This document shows positions 54,369 to 63,001 of a DNA stretch of 63,575 bases, piece by piece (within the stretch, counting starts at the first letter, position 1; the number at the start of each line of letters is the position of its first letter). The translations under genes and the position numbers were made by a program. Source of the DNA: Fimbriimonadaceae bacterium (GTDB lineage Bacteria; Armatimonadota; Fimbriimonadia; Fimbriimonadales; Fimbriimonadaceae); contig JADLBH010000019.1 in the NCBI GenBank assembly GCA_020847855.1, positions 1-63,575 of the forward strand, in the 5' to 3' direction. The notes under the pieces are model-generated. The model was not told where the DNA came from and did no database searches. It saw only the letters and a list, made by a program, of their open reading frames with translations.

Positions 54369-54908
54369 ATGCAAGTTATCGTCAGGAACACACAAGGACA
54401 CCTCTCCGACCCCGACCGCGACTACGCTGTCAAAAAGCTCGAACGGCTCAGTCGCTACTTTCACGCCGCGAGGAGCGTCGAGATCGTCTATCGCGAGGAG
54501 AAGACCTTCCACCGGCTCGATGTGACCGTCCACGCCGATGGCTTCCACCTGCGGGGGGAGGAGCAAGACCAGTCCGTCCGAGCCGCGGTGGACGCCGTGG
54601 TGGACAAGCTCGAGCGTCGGCTCCGCCGCCTGCGCACGCGGATCATCCAGTCGCACCGCAAGCGCGGCGAGAACATCCCGCTCGGTCTCCAAGAAGCAGA
54701 GGCCCACGAAGAGGACCCGCACGAGGTCAATGAGACTAAGAGCTATCTCATCAAGCCCATGTCCGTCGAAGAGGCCGCCCTCCAGATGGAGCTGCTCGGG
54801 CGTGACTTCTTCGTGTTCATTGACGAGCACACGAACAAGGCCGAGGTGATCTATCGCAGAAAGTCCGGAACTGGATACGGGCTGCTCGTCCCCGAGGGAA
54901 GCCGCTAG
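54369..54908 (+). CDS. hpf: Long-form ribosome hibernation promoting factor
   Basis: 179 residues from ATG 54369. N-terminal HPF/RaiA fold (VDVTVHADGF-like strand; RAAVDAVVDKLERRLRRL) and the C-terminal dimerisation domain (FVFIDEHTNKAEVIYRR). Long HPF forms 100S ribosome dimers in stationary phase. Confidence 0.94.
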   Translation: MQVIVRNTQGHLSDPDRDYAVKKLERLSRYFHAARSVEIVYREEKTFHRLDVTVHADGFHLRGEEQDQSVRAAVDAVVDKLERRLRRLRTRIIQSHRKRGENIPLGLQEAEAHEEDPHEVNETKSYLIKPMSVEEAALQMELLGRDFFVFIDEHTNKAEVIYRRKSGTGYGLLVPEGSR

Positions 54909-55534
54909 TCGCCCAGCTTCTCACCGCACAGTGCAGCGGCCGATACGACCCGCGCGCCCGCCTTCCGAAGGGCGTCGGCGCACGCCGTCATTGTGGCTCC
55001 CGAAGTGATCACGTCGTCCACAAGTAGGATCCTAGACCCCTTGACGTTCCTTGCCGAGAACGCGCCTTGGAGGTTCGAGAGTCGCTCGGCCTGGCTAAGT
55101 CCCACCTGCGGACGGGTGCGTTTGATCCTACGCAGCACGGAGAGGTCAACACGGCAGGGCCAACCCTTGGTCAAGCTTTCGGCCTGATTGAATCCGCGCT
55201 CGATCCAGCGCATAGCGTGGATCGGCACAGGAACCACTGCGTCGAAGTCCCCAAGCACACCGCGAACCTCGGCCAGGAGGAACTGACCCAGAACCGGCCC
55301 AAGGCTCGTGACCCGGTCGAACTTGAGCCGCCGAACCGCTTGCGCCGCCCGTGCCGTATAGTCGAATCGAACCCAACACCGGTCCACCAAGGGAACCGGC
55401 GCCGCGGGGGACCCATTGCTGTGCATGTCTGCAACGCACTCCGGGCACGCCGGCGGTTCGCCAATCCTGCCGCACAGTCCGCATCGCGGAGGATAGACCC
55501 AGTCCAAGGCGTGTGCGATCATCTCAACGCGCAT
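54905..55534 (-). CDS. ComF-family phosphoribosyltransferase-like protein
   Basis: 209 residues from ATG 55534. Cys4 knuckle (PPRCGLCGRIGEPPACPEC) and PRPP loop ILLVDDVITSGAT are the two ComF hallmarks. ComF is implicated in DNA uptake and recombination of imported single strands. No other competence genes adjoin, but cassette pseudopilins elsewhere in the window could belong to an uptake machine. Confidence 0.9.
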   Translation of the reverse strand: MRVEMIAHALDWVYPPRCGLCGRIGEPPACPECVADMHSNGSPAAPVPLVDRCWVRFDYTARAAQAVRRLKFDRVTSLGPVLGQFLLAEVRGVLGDFDAVVPVPIHAMRWIERGFNQAESLTKGWPCRVDLSVLRRIKRTRPQVGLSQAERLSNLQGAFSARNVKGSRILLVDDVITSGATMTACADALRKAGARVVSAAALCGEKLGD

Positions 55535-55605
55535 TACACCCTGGCCCAAACCACAAACGGCCCCTCGCGCGAGCGAAGGGCCGTCTGTGCTCTCTCTGGT
55601 CGGCG

Positions 55606-55923
55606 CTAGTCCTGGATGCCTTGGCCGAAGAACGGCTCGAAGGGAATCAGTCCCAACCTAGTGGCGGCACGGAGGGCCTGGACTCGGTTGTTGACCTGTA
55701 ACTTCTGATAGATGTTCGCCAAGTGGAAGTCCACGGTCCGCTTGGATACGACCATGCGGTCCGCGGCCTCTTGGCTGCTGTGGCCCTGAGCGATAAGGCT
55801 CAGAACCTTGACTTCGGTCGGCGTGAGCCTGACCCCTCTGCTTGCTTCGACTTGTCTGTTCGTTCCTGGCATTGCCATGTAACCCTTCCCTCGCTTGGAC
55901 TGAGTGCCGCCTACGGTCTTCAT
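55606..55923 (-). CDS. LuxR-type HTH protein
   Basis: 105 residues from ATG 55923, 8 nt after GGAGG. The GerE HTH is nearly the whole protein (LTPTEVKVLSLIAQG; ADRMVVSKRTVDFHLANIYQKL). There is no receiver domain, so it is a minimal GerE-like regulator. Lies upstream of comF on the same strand. Confidence 0.85.
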   Translation of the reverse strand: MKTVGGTQSKRGKGYMAMPGTNRQVEASRGVRLTPTEVKVLSLIAQGHSSQEAADRMVVSKRTVDFHLANIYQKLQVNNRVQALRAATRLGLIPFEPFFGQGIQD

Positions 55924-55941
55924 TCCATGTTCCTCCAAGAG

Positions 55942-57111
55942 TTATGACCCCGTATTTTTGCTAGCAATCCGGGAAGGGGTCTTGGGTTGGCTCCAGGCCC
56001 CGGAAGCTGCGCCGTTCGAGACAGACACCATTCGGATGGATCCGGATCGTTGGCCCGTAGACGCTCGATACTTGCGCAAGACATCGTCGCTGAACTGTTC
56101 TACGTGCTCGGTCTCGACAAGTGCCACGCACGCCCCGCCCATGCCTGCCCCCGTCATGCGAGCCCCCCAGCATCCTTGCGATTCTTGCGCCGCTCTTGCC
56201 ATCTCATCCAATTCGACCGTGGTGACGGCATAGTTGTTCCGCAACGACAGATGGCTGTCGCGCATCAATTCACCTATCCTCTCCCGATTCAGATCCCTGA
56301 GCGCCGTTGCCATCTCCCGGCACCGGTCGTTCTCCGTCACAACGTGGGACGCCCGCAACCCTGGTCTTTGTTCTAGGGAGCCGAGGTTTGTCATCTTGCT
56401 GTCAACTTCGCGCAGCGAACGTACGCCGAGGGCTGAGCAGGCTTCCTCACACTCGCGTCGGCGCTCGTTGTAGACCGACTCCGCCAGCGTCCGCGGCATG
56501 CCGGTGTCGCAGATCGCGATGGAAAGACCGGCAGGAAGCGGTACGTACTCGACGGTCAAGCTCCTCACGTCCATGAAAAGCGCGCACCCCGCCTTCCCCA
56601 TGATCGAAGCCATCTGGTCCATGACGCCGCACTGCACGCCGACCATCCCGTGCTCCGCCTTCTGGCAGGCAAGAGCGATTTCCAGGTCATCGCGCATGCC
56701 GCCATCGAGGCTGTCCCAGAGGCGAGCAAAGGCCGTCTCCAGGGCCGCGCTGCTGCTGAGCCCGGCACCGATGGGGAGATCGGTACCGGTGAGGGCATGG
56801 ATCTCCATCGCGCCTCCCATCGCCCAAGCGACCCCGGCGACATATCGAGACCAGCCTTCCACTTGCCCAGGCGCTACGGTCCTCGCCTGGAAGGACGCTC
56901 CGTGCCCCTCCTCCATGGAGACGACTCTGGTCTCGTGCTCGGCCGGGCAGGCCAAGACCCAAGTCCCCAGGCTGATCGCTGCCGGGAAGACATAGCCCTC
57001 GTTGTAGTCCGTGTGCTCGCCGATGAGGTTGACTCGGCCGGGTGCCCAGGCGAGCCATGCGGGCTCGCAGCCGAACTCGTTCTCGAACCGTCGCACAGCG
57101 TCCGCAGGCAT
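55942..57111 (-). CDS. galK: Galactokinase
   Basis: 389 residues from ATG 57111 (57156 and 57228 are alternative starts; dnaE2 stop is at 57225). GHMP motifs: PGRVNLIGEHTDYNEG, LPIGAGLSSSAALE and GARMTGAGMGGACVALV. Phosphorylates galactose. Follows dnaE2 on the same strand, an unexpected partner for a sugar kinase. Confidence 0.92.
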   Translation of the reverse strand: MPADAVRRFENEFGCEPAWLAWAPGRVNLIGEHTDYNEGYVFPAAISLGTWVLACPAEHETRVVSMEEGHGASFQARTVAPGQVEGWSRYVAGVAWAMGGAMEIHALTGTDLPIGAGLSSSAALETAFARLWDSLDGGMRDDLEIALACQKAEHGMVGVQCGVMDQMASIMGKAGCALFMDVRSLTVEYVPLPAGLSIAICDTGMPRTLAESVYNERRRECEEACSALGVRSLREVDSKMTNLGSLEQRPGLRASHVVTENDRCREMATALRDLNRERIGELMRDSHLSLRNNYAVTTVELDEMARAAQESQGCWGARMTGAGMGGACVALVETEHVEQFSDDVLRKYRASTGQRSGSIRMVSVSNGAASGAWSQPKTPSRIASKNTGS

Positions 57112-57224
57112 CTTTGCCTGCAACCCCGGTAAGGGCACCTGGATCCTAGGGTGCATCGGTGCGGAAACCCTACCGTGGTGCGATCGGAACGACAAGCCGC
57201 CCGGGCCTTTCGCACCCACCTTGC

Positions 57225-60200
57225 TCATCGGGCCAGGAAGTCGGCGGTCTCGAGCGGCAGTGCCCCCTCAGTGGCACCGGCGACCATCGGGCGATAAGGA
57301 AAGACCCGTTGGGCGAGGAAGGCGGTGTGCCCGTCGCGCCACTGGGCATGCCCCACCACGGTCACATAGGGTGAGCACACGATGGCGTGCCCGTCCCTGC
57401 GGTAGGTTTCGTCGAAGCAGGTCACGTTCAACAGCCCCGTCTCGTCCTCAAGGTCGAAGAAGACCACGCGCCGACCACTGGGCGTGGGGGGAAAGCGCAG
57501 GCGTATGGGGTTCCCTACGACCACCGCCCTCGTCCGATCCGGCAGGCGCTTGGCCCATTGCGCCGTCACACACCCCTTCCCCTCCAAGCGCGAACGCTCC
57601 CAGTGGACCAAGTGGCGCTCCACGTCCAGCCCCAGCACGGAACGCTCGTACAGGGCACGCTCCATCGCAGAAAAGTCCTCCATCCCGCATTCGAGCCGAA
57701 CAGGGTGTGAACCCTCGTCCCAAAGCGTGGCTGCATCCTTTTCGGCCGCCGAGAGCAGCGCAGGCAACGACCATAGAAGGTCCCTACGGTGGGGGTGGAG
57801 GGAGTCGAGCGCGCCACAAAGCACCATGGCCTCCAGTTCGTCCCGTGCAGGCCGCACCCTGCGGACAAAGCCATACGCCGACCCGTACCCCTCGCCACGC
57901 TCGGCAACGACACGCTCCTGGCACCCGCGCGAGAGCCCCTTCACGTTCCGTAGGGAGAGCCGTATTGCGGAGTTGGGAACCATGATCCGCGGCTCGACCG
58001 TCGAGACACAGTCCTCCACCTCATGGTGGAGCGAGCTCCGCTCGACGTCCACCGGCAAGATCGCAACCCCGCGTGAGCGCGCCTCGTTCACGAGCGTGCA
58101 GGGGCCATAGTAACCCGCAGGCTGCGCATCGAGCAACGAAGCAAAGAACTCGGCCGGATAGTTCTGCTGACAATGGATCGAACGCAGGGAGATCTCGGCG
58201 AAGGCGAGAGCGTGCCCTTGGGCAAAGCCATAACCGTTGAACCCTGCGACCAGTTCGAAGACGTGCTCGGCGAGCGATGGGCTAAACCCGTTCTTGACCA
58301 CCCGTTCCACCACCTGGTCGCGCAGGGTGTACCCATAGCCCTCGTGCCTTCGTTTGTGGATGTCCTCGCGGGTGTCCTCCGCCTCGCCGCTCGAATACCC
58401 TGCGAAGGTCTGGAGCAACTGGTCCACCTGTTCCTGGAAGACGATGATGCCATAGGTGTGCCCCATGATCCGCTCCATCTCTGGGTGCTCGAAGCTATAG
58501 GGCTTGAGCCCGCGCCGACGGGCGATCAGCTCATTGATCTTCACCGCCCCGCCGACTCCCGGCCTGATCCCCGCCTGCATGAGGCTGGCGTCGTGAAGAT
58601 CGGTGGTGCGGAGCCTCATGTGGGCCTGGCGCATGGCCGGGCTTGCCGATTGCGGGATCCCCACCAACTCGCCCGAGCGCATGGCGCGATATCCCTCCTC
58701 GTCGTCCGTGCCCAGATCTTGTGCGTCGAAGCCCGGCTCTGTCGCCCGTATGCGCCGTTCGGTGCCAGAGAGCACGTCCTGTCCACGGAGACAGAGGATG
58801 TCGAACTTGTCGAAACAATGCTTGGCACTGCGCTTGTCCCATTGGATGATCCGGAGGTGCTCCTCGCCCTCCTCGGCGGCAGACCACTGGACCGGCACAG
58901 TCTCATGGATTGGACGGTCGCTCACGACGATGCCGGAGGAGTGTGCACGCATGTTCCTCGGCACGTCGGCAAGTCGGCGGGCGAGCAGGAAGAGCCAATA
59001 GAGCCGGTTCTTGTCAATGCCGCTGCCCGCGAGTTCGGGCCTACGCTCCAGTGCGCTCTCGATCTCCTCGGGGGCGACACCTCCGTGCATCCGTTTGGCG
59101 ATGAACCCCAAGGCCGCCTGGCTCAGCCCAAGGGCCTTGCCCACCTCGCGAACGATGCCGCGGGTGTTGTACGCGCCGATCGCCGCGACCGTCGCCACCC
59201 GCTCCTTGCCGTACTTCTGCGTGAAATAGGACCGGACGTCGTCGCGCCGTGCCGCTTCGAAGTCAATGTCAATGTCCGGCCGTTTGCTGCCGTCCTCGGG
59301 CAAGAACCGGTCGAAGTGGAGGTCGTGGGCCATCGCATCAATCCTGCTCAGCCCCAGGCAATAGGCGACGGCGGAGTCCACGACCGAGCCGCGTCCGCTG
59401 AAGTGGATCCCTTCGCCCCGCGCCCATTCGCAAGCGTCCCAAATCGCGAGGAAGTGGTCCGCGAAGCCGAGTCGGCATATGCGCTCGAGCTCATGGGCCA
59501 AGCGCGCGCGCAGACGCGTACCCACCTTATGGTGGACACGCGCCGCGCCCGACATCGTCGCCTCGTGCAGGGCCGCCGAGGCATCGGCGTGCAACTGGGG
59601 CAGACGGGTGCGGCCTGGAAGCACGTCGTCCTCGCACATCTCGGCGAGCCGAACCCTCGCCGCCAGCCACTCTTCCCGACCGCGATAAAGGGAGCGGGTC
59701 TCATCAGGGCTCCGAAGCCACTGCTCGCAGTTGAGGGAGCGAGAGGGGCATGGCGGCACCGGGGGCTGCGAGGGGTGCCGTTGCAGCTTGCGGCCCAACA
59801 CCTCGTCCACGGTGCAGAGCGTGTCGGCGCACACCGTTACGTCCTGGGCGGGAAAGTCCTCTGGCATGGCATGGGTGAGCGGGCCGCCCGCCACCAGCAC
59901 GAGGGACTTGGTACGGGCCATCTCCTCGAGCCGCGCCTCGATCTGCACACCCCAAGGGCAGTAGCTCCGCTCCACCTCGAGGAAGACCGATGGAGAACCG
60001 TATAGATCCACCAATTGGTCAACCCATTCCGAGGCCTCCTCCCAACGACGCGAGGCCAGAAGCCGGTCCAGGCGGCCGCGGTGCCCCCCACTCAAGCACA
60101 GCAACCCGCGCGAGTGCCGCCTGAGCCGATCCAACGTACACAGGGGGAAGAGCCGAGGCTCGCTCAGATGACACTCGGTGACCAGGGAGGAGAGGGACAC

Positions 60201-60737
60201 ATAGCCGCGCTTGTCCCGTGCGACGAGCACGACCTCCCCGCCCGTGTCCATCTCGAAGGTCGAACCGATCAACGGCTTCACGCCGAACGCGACGCACTCC
60301 CGAGCCATCTCCATAGCGCCAGTGAGCGAAAAGCGGTCGGCAAGCATGACGGTCGAAACCCCGAGCGAAGCAGCACGGCGAGGCACCTCGCGCGCGAGCA
60401 ACACGCTACGGCCGAACGAATAGCCGCTGAGGACATGGAACCATGCGCTCCCGCCCTCTTGCCGCGAGACCCGCGGCGTACGCTCTTCGAGCAGCCCGCA
60501 CGCCTTCGCGACCTTTTCGTCGCGCGTCTTGCGTGGCCGGATGCCTGGTTCTTCGCGCTGGGTGGGGTCCATCGGTCGTTGCCCGCCGGCGATGGGGCGG
60601 GCAGCAAGCTCGCGCCGAGCCTCACGCACCACCCCCTTCTGATCGCGCCAACGGGCTGCCTCCACGGCAGGGGCGCCCGCCCACCACTCGCCCGCCTCAC
60701 ACCAGCGGGCGAGCACCTCAACGCCACCCGTTCGCAT
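57225..60737 (-). CDS. dnaE2: Error-prone DNA polymerase III alpha (DnaE2/ImuC type)
   Basis: 1170 residues. N-terminal PHP domain (AWFHVLSGYSFGRSV), polymerase core with DxDxD catalytic aspartates in RPDIDIDFE (about residue 490), a conserved GYGFAQGHALAFAEIS region and a C-terminal OB fold. No tau-binding tail, consistent with the error-prone type. The start (60737) overlaps the end of imuB by 20 nt, so it belongs to the translesion operon. Confidence 0.9.
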   Translation of the reverse strand: MRTGGVEVLARWCEAGEWWAGAPAVEAARWRDQKGVVREARRELAARPIAGGQRPMDPTQREEPGIRPRKTRDEKVAKACGLLEERTPRVSRQEGGSAWFHVLSGYSFGRSVLLAREVPRRAASLGVSTVMLADRFSLTGAMEMARECVAFGVKPLIGSTFEMDTGGEVVLVARDKRGYVSLSSLVTECHLSEPRLFPLCTLDRLRRHSRGLLCLSGGHRGRLDRLLASRRWEEASEWVDQLVDLYGSPSVFLEVERSYCPWGVQIEARLEEMARTKSLVLVAGGPLTHAMPEDFPAQDVTVCADTLCTVDEVLGRKLQRHPSQPPVPPCPSRSLNCEQWLRSPDETRSLYRGREEWLAARVRLAEMCEDDVLPGRTRLPQLHADASAALHEATMSGAARVHHKVGTRLRARLAHELERICRLGFADHFLAIWDACEWARGEGIHFSGRGSVVDSAVAYCLGLSRIDAMAHDLHFDRFLPEDGSKRPDIDIDFEAARRDDVRSYFTQKYGKERVATVAAIGAYNTRGIVREVGKALGLSQAALGFIAKRMHGGVAPEEIESALERRPELAGSGIDKNRLYWLFLLARRLADVPRNMRAHSSGIVVSDRPIHETVPVQWSAAEEGEEHLRIIQWDKRSAKHCFDKFDILCLRGQDVLSGTERRIRATEPGFDAQDLGTDDEEGYRAMRSGELVGIPQSASPAMRQAHMRLRTTDLHDASLMQAGIRPGVGGAVKINELIARRRGLKPYSFEHPEMERIMGHTYGIIVFQEQVDQLLQTFAGYSSGEAEDTREDIHKRRHEGYGYTLRDQVVERVVKNGFSPSLAEHVFELVAGFNGYGFAQGHALAFAEISLRSIHCQQNYPAEFFASLLDAQPAGYYGPCTLVNEARSRGVAILPVDVERSSLHHEVEDCVSTVEPRIMVPNSAIRLSLRNVKGLSRGCQERVVAERGEGYGSAYGFVRRVRPARDELEAMVLCGALDSLHPHRRDLLWSLPALLSAAEKDAATLWDEGSHPVRLECGMEDFSAMERALYERSVLGLDVERHLVHWERSRLEGKGCVTAQWAKRLPDRTRAVVVGNPIRLRFPPTPSGRRVVFFDLEDETGLLNVTCFDETYRRDGHAIVCSPYVTVVGHAQWRDGHTAFLAQRVFPYRPMVAGATEGALPLETADFLAR

Positions 60738-61890
60738 GGCCCCACGCAGAGATCACACGGCGATGGCGAGGGATCGGCACCTCGCTCGCCAGCCTCACTG
60801 CCCCCTCGCCAAAGGCAGCGCGTACCGCCACCAGTGCCGGCGTGACCGAAGCGCGCGACCGCCAAAGGCCTTCCTGCCCTGTCTCGATCGGTCGAAGACC
60901 CAGCGCGGCCACACGAACCGACAAGGGAGGGAAATCGAGGTGCGCCTTCTGCCATTCCGCGTGCAGTGCTACCTTCATCCCTGCCGCCGAGGCTGCCGAC
61001 TTCGTCATGCGCCGCCGCCGCGAGACGCACCTCCCCTCCTCAGACTCGAACACGAGCAGAACCTCCTCGGCAGTGCGCTCCGTCGCGCTCAGGGTGGCTG
61101 CCAACCTCAGGGCAAGGATCGAGAGCACCGCGGTCAGCTCCATCGAGCAACCGATCGGCGCCAAGGAGTCCCAACGCTCCTCGGTGCTCGGTCCAGGATA
61201 ACTGGGTACGACGGGATCGGGCCAAACCCCCTGCGATGCCGCAGACACTAGGGCCGCCCCATCGCCAAACTGGGTCCGTAACACGGCGAGCGGCACCTCC
61301 GCGACCTGGCCGATGAGACGGTGCCCCAGTGCCACCAACCGGGCACGGTGCAAAGGGTTGACAGGACACAAGCGTGCAACCGGCAGCGGGGCGAGATACC
61401 TCCTTACATCCACCACCGGTTCAAGGACAGGGACCTCCCAGCGCAAGGGAGCAAGGTCGAGACTCGAAGCGGCAAGCTCGGCCACCCATCGGCAGGGCGC
61501 GATCCCTGCCCGCAGGCCGCACGGCACCTCCTGTGCCACCGAGCGGAGCACGCCCTCGGCCGCTGAGAGCCCATCGTAGTGCCCAGCCATGTCAATCCAG
61601 GCCTCGTGCGGTAGACCCGGCATCACCTTGGAGCTATAGGGCAGGACCCGATCGAGCCAACGGTCGCGGTGAGGACCACACTCCAATGTGTCGAGATCGG
61701 AATAGGCACCGTCCCCACGCAGGATCGCTCGCGCCTCGGCCAAGGGCACGCCGCGCGTGATCCCCCTCTCCCTGGCCAAGGGGCACGCCTCGAGCACAGC
61801 ACCTGAGATGTGTACAATGTGCGGCCGGTCGAGCCTCCTGACGACCGAAGTGTAGAATCCCTCCAAGCAGACATAGAGCACCATAGCCAT
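60718..61890 (-). CDS. imuB: ImuB-like Y-family polymerase homologue
   Basis: 390 residues. The N-terminus VLYVCLEGFYTSVVRRL aligns with the Y-family DxDxFFAxVE motif, but its Asp is replaced by Cys; the second motif (WIDMAGHYD) keeps only one acidic residue of SIDEA. ImuB is a catalytically inactive adaptor binding the beta clamp and DnaE2. ImuA is not adjacent. ATG 61890 lies 9 nt from TAATAG in the divergent promoter. Confidence 0.85.
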   Translation of the reverse strand: MAMVLYVCLEGFYTSVVRRLDRPHIVHISGAVLEACPLARERGITRGVPLAEARAILRGDGAYSDLDTLECGPHRDRWLDRVLPYSSKVMPGLPHEAWIDMAGHYDGLSAAEGVLRSVAQEVPCGLRAGIAPCRWVAELAASSLDLAPLRWEVPVLEPVVDVRRYLAPLPVARLCPVNPLHRARLVALGHRLIGQVAEVPLAVLRTQFGDGAALVSAASQGVWPDPVVPSYPGPSTEERWDSLAPIGCSMELTAVLSILALRLAATLSATERTAEEVLLVFESEEGRCVSRRRRMTKSAASAAGMKVALHAEWQKAHLDFPPLSVRVAALGLRPIETGQEGLWRSRASVTPALVAVRAAFGEGAVRLASEVPIPRHRRVISAWGHANGWR

Positions 61891-61899
61891 ACCTGTCTG

Positions 61900-61918
61900 C
61901 TATTATTGCACGTAATAG
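61900..61918. promoter_or_regulatory. Divergent promoter dyad CTATTA-N7-TAATAG
   Basis: Only 35 bp (61891-61925) separate imuB from aag. The dyad arms are TAATAG read in each direction: the right arm (61913-61918) ends 7 nt before the aag ATG, the left arm 9 nt before the imuB ATG. TAGAAT (61916-61921) overlaps it. The arms may be -10 boxes and the dyad may also be a repressor site. Confidence 0.55.
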
Positions 61919-61925
61919 AATACGT

Positions 61926-62531
61926 ATGTCTACTATATTGCTGCGCCATGCCCTGAACGACCTTCCCGTCGAGGAGTGCGCCAAGCGGCTACTCGGCTGG
62001 CACCTCCGCACCCCGGACTGCCTCGTCCGCATCGCCGAGACGGAAGCCTATGGTGGAACGGACGACCCTGGAAGCCATGCATGGCGGGGCGAGACCCCTC
62101 GTACGCGAGTGATGTTCGGCCCACCCGGCCATGCGTTTGTCTACTTCACCTATGGCAACCACTGGATGCTGAACGTGGTCGCTCGCCCTGTGGGTAGGGC
62201 GGGCGCGATCCTGATCCGCGCCGCCGTAGCCCTCGAGGGGGAGGCGCACATTCGATCACGGCGACCCAAGGCAAAGTCCGAGCGCGACCTCCTGGCCGGC
62301 CCAGGGCGGCTCGCGCAAGCCTTAGCGATCCGCGCCGAGCACTACGGCCTCGATCTGCTGAGCCCCTCCTCCCCGATTCACCTGGAACCCGGCGACCATG
62401 TCGCCTCCGTACTACAGGGGGTACGGGTCGGGCTCTCCCCCGGTCGTGGGGAACACACCCCGTGGCGGTTTGTGGACGCCGGGGCGAAGGAGTGGTGCTC
62501 GCGGCCGGTTCGCGGGCTGGAGCCCGCCTAA
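61926..62531 (+). CDS. 3-methyladenine DNA glycosylase (AAG/MPG family)
   Basis: 201 residues. Family motifs: AETEAYGGTDDPGSHAWRG with the catalytic Glu, and MFGPPGHAFVYFTYGNHWMLN. Removes alkylated purines. Divergently transcribed from imuB/dnaE2, so the two repair activities share a control region. Confidence 0.94.
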   Translation: MSTILLRHALNDLPVEECAKRLLGWHLRTPDCLVRIAETEAYGGTDDPGSHAWRGETPRTRVMFGPPGHAFVYFTYGNHWMLNVVARPVGRAGAILIRAAVALEGEAHIRSRRPKAKSERDLLAGPGRLAQALAIRAEHYGLDLLSPSSPIHLEPGDHVASVLQGVRVGLSPGRGEHTPWRFVDAGAKEWCSRPVRGLEPA

Positions 62532-62923
62532 GCGACCTGGTCCCGGTGGGTGTACGCTCCGTCCCGTTGGTCGGTGGGTCGGCTCAGGACATAGGCCGCT
62601 CCGAACGCTCCCAGAGCGAGCACTGTGATCCACACCGCCGCGCGATCCCGCACAAACCACGCCGAGGCGAGAACGGAGACCGACATCGCGGTGACCGCCC
62701 AAACCTTCCCCCGCACCGTGATCGCCTTCGTCAGCCGCCAGCGCCGGAGCGCCCCCCCATACACCTTATGGTTAAGGAGCCAGGCCTCGAGCCTTGGGCT
62801 GCCCTTGCTGAAGCACCAGAGGGCAAGGATCAGGAAGACCGTGGTCGGGAGCACGGGGACGAACGCCCCGACGATGCCGACGCCTACCGAGGTGAGCCCA
62901 GCTGTGTTCCAGATCCACCGCAC
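62528..62923 (-). CDS. DUF454 (YbaN-like) membrane protein
   Basis: 131 residues from GTG 62923 (62968 is an alternative). The family pattern RWIWNTAGLTSVGVGIVGAF then VLPTTVFLILALWCFSKGSP is clear, with about four helices. Function unknown. Convergent with the glycosylase, overlapping by 4 bp. Confidence 0.85.
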   Translation of the reverse strand: MRWIWNTAGLTSVGVGIVGAFVPVLPTTVFLILALWCFSKGSPRLEAWLLNHKVYGGALRRWRLTKAITVRGKVWAVTAMSVSVLASAWFVRDRAAVWITVLALGAFGAAYVLSRPTDQRDGAYTHRDQVA

Positions 62924-63001
62924 AACAGAGTAAGGATCCCCGGAACGACGCTCCCCGCTATGGCACAATAACGACGATCCCGTGACCCTGGCGACGAGCC
63001 G

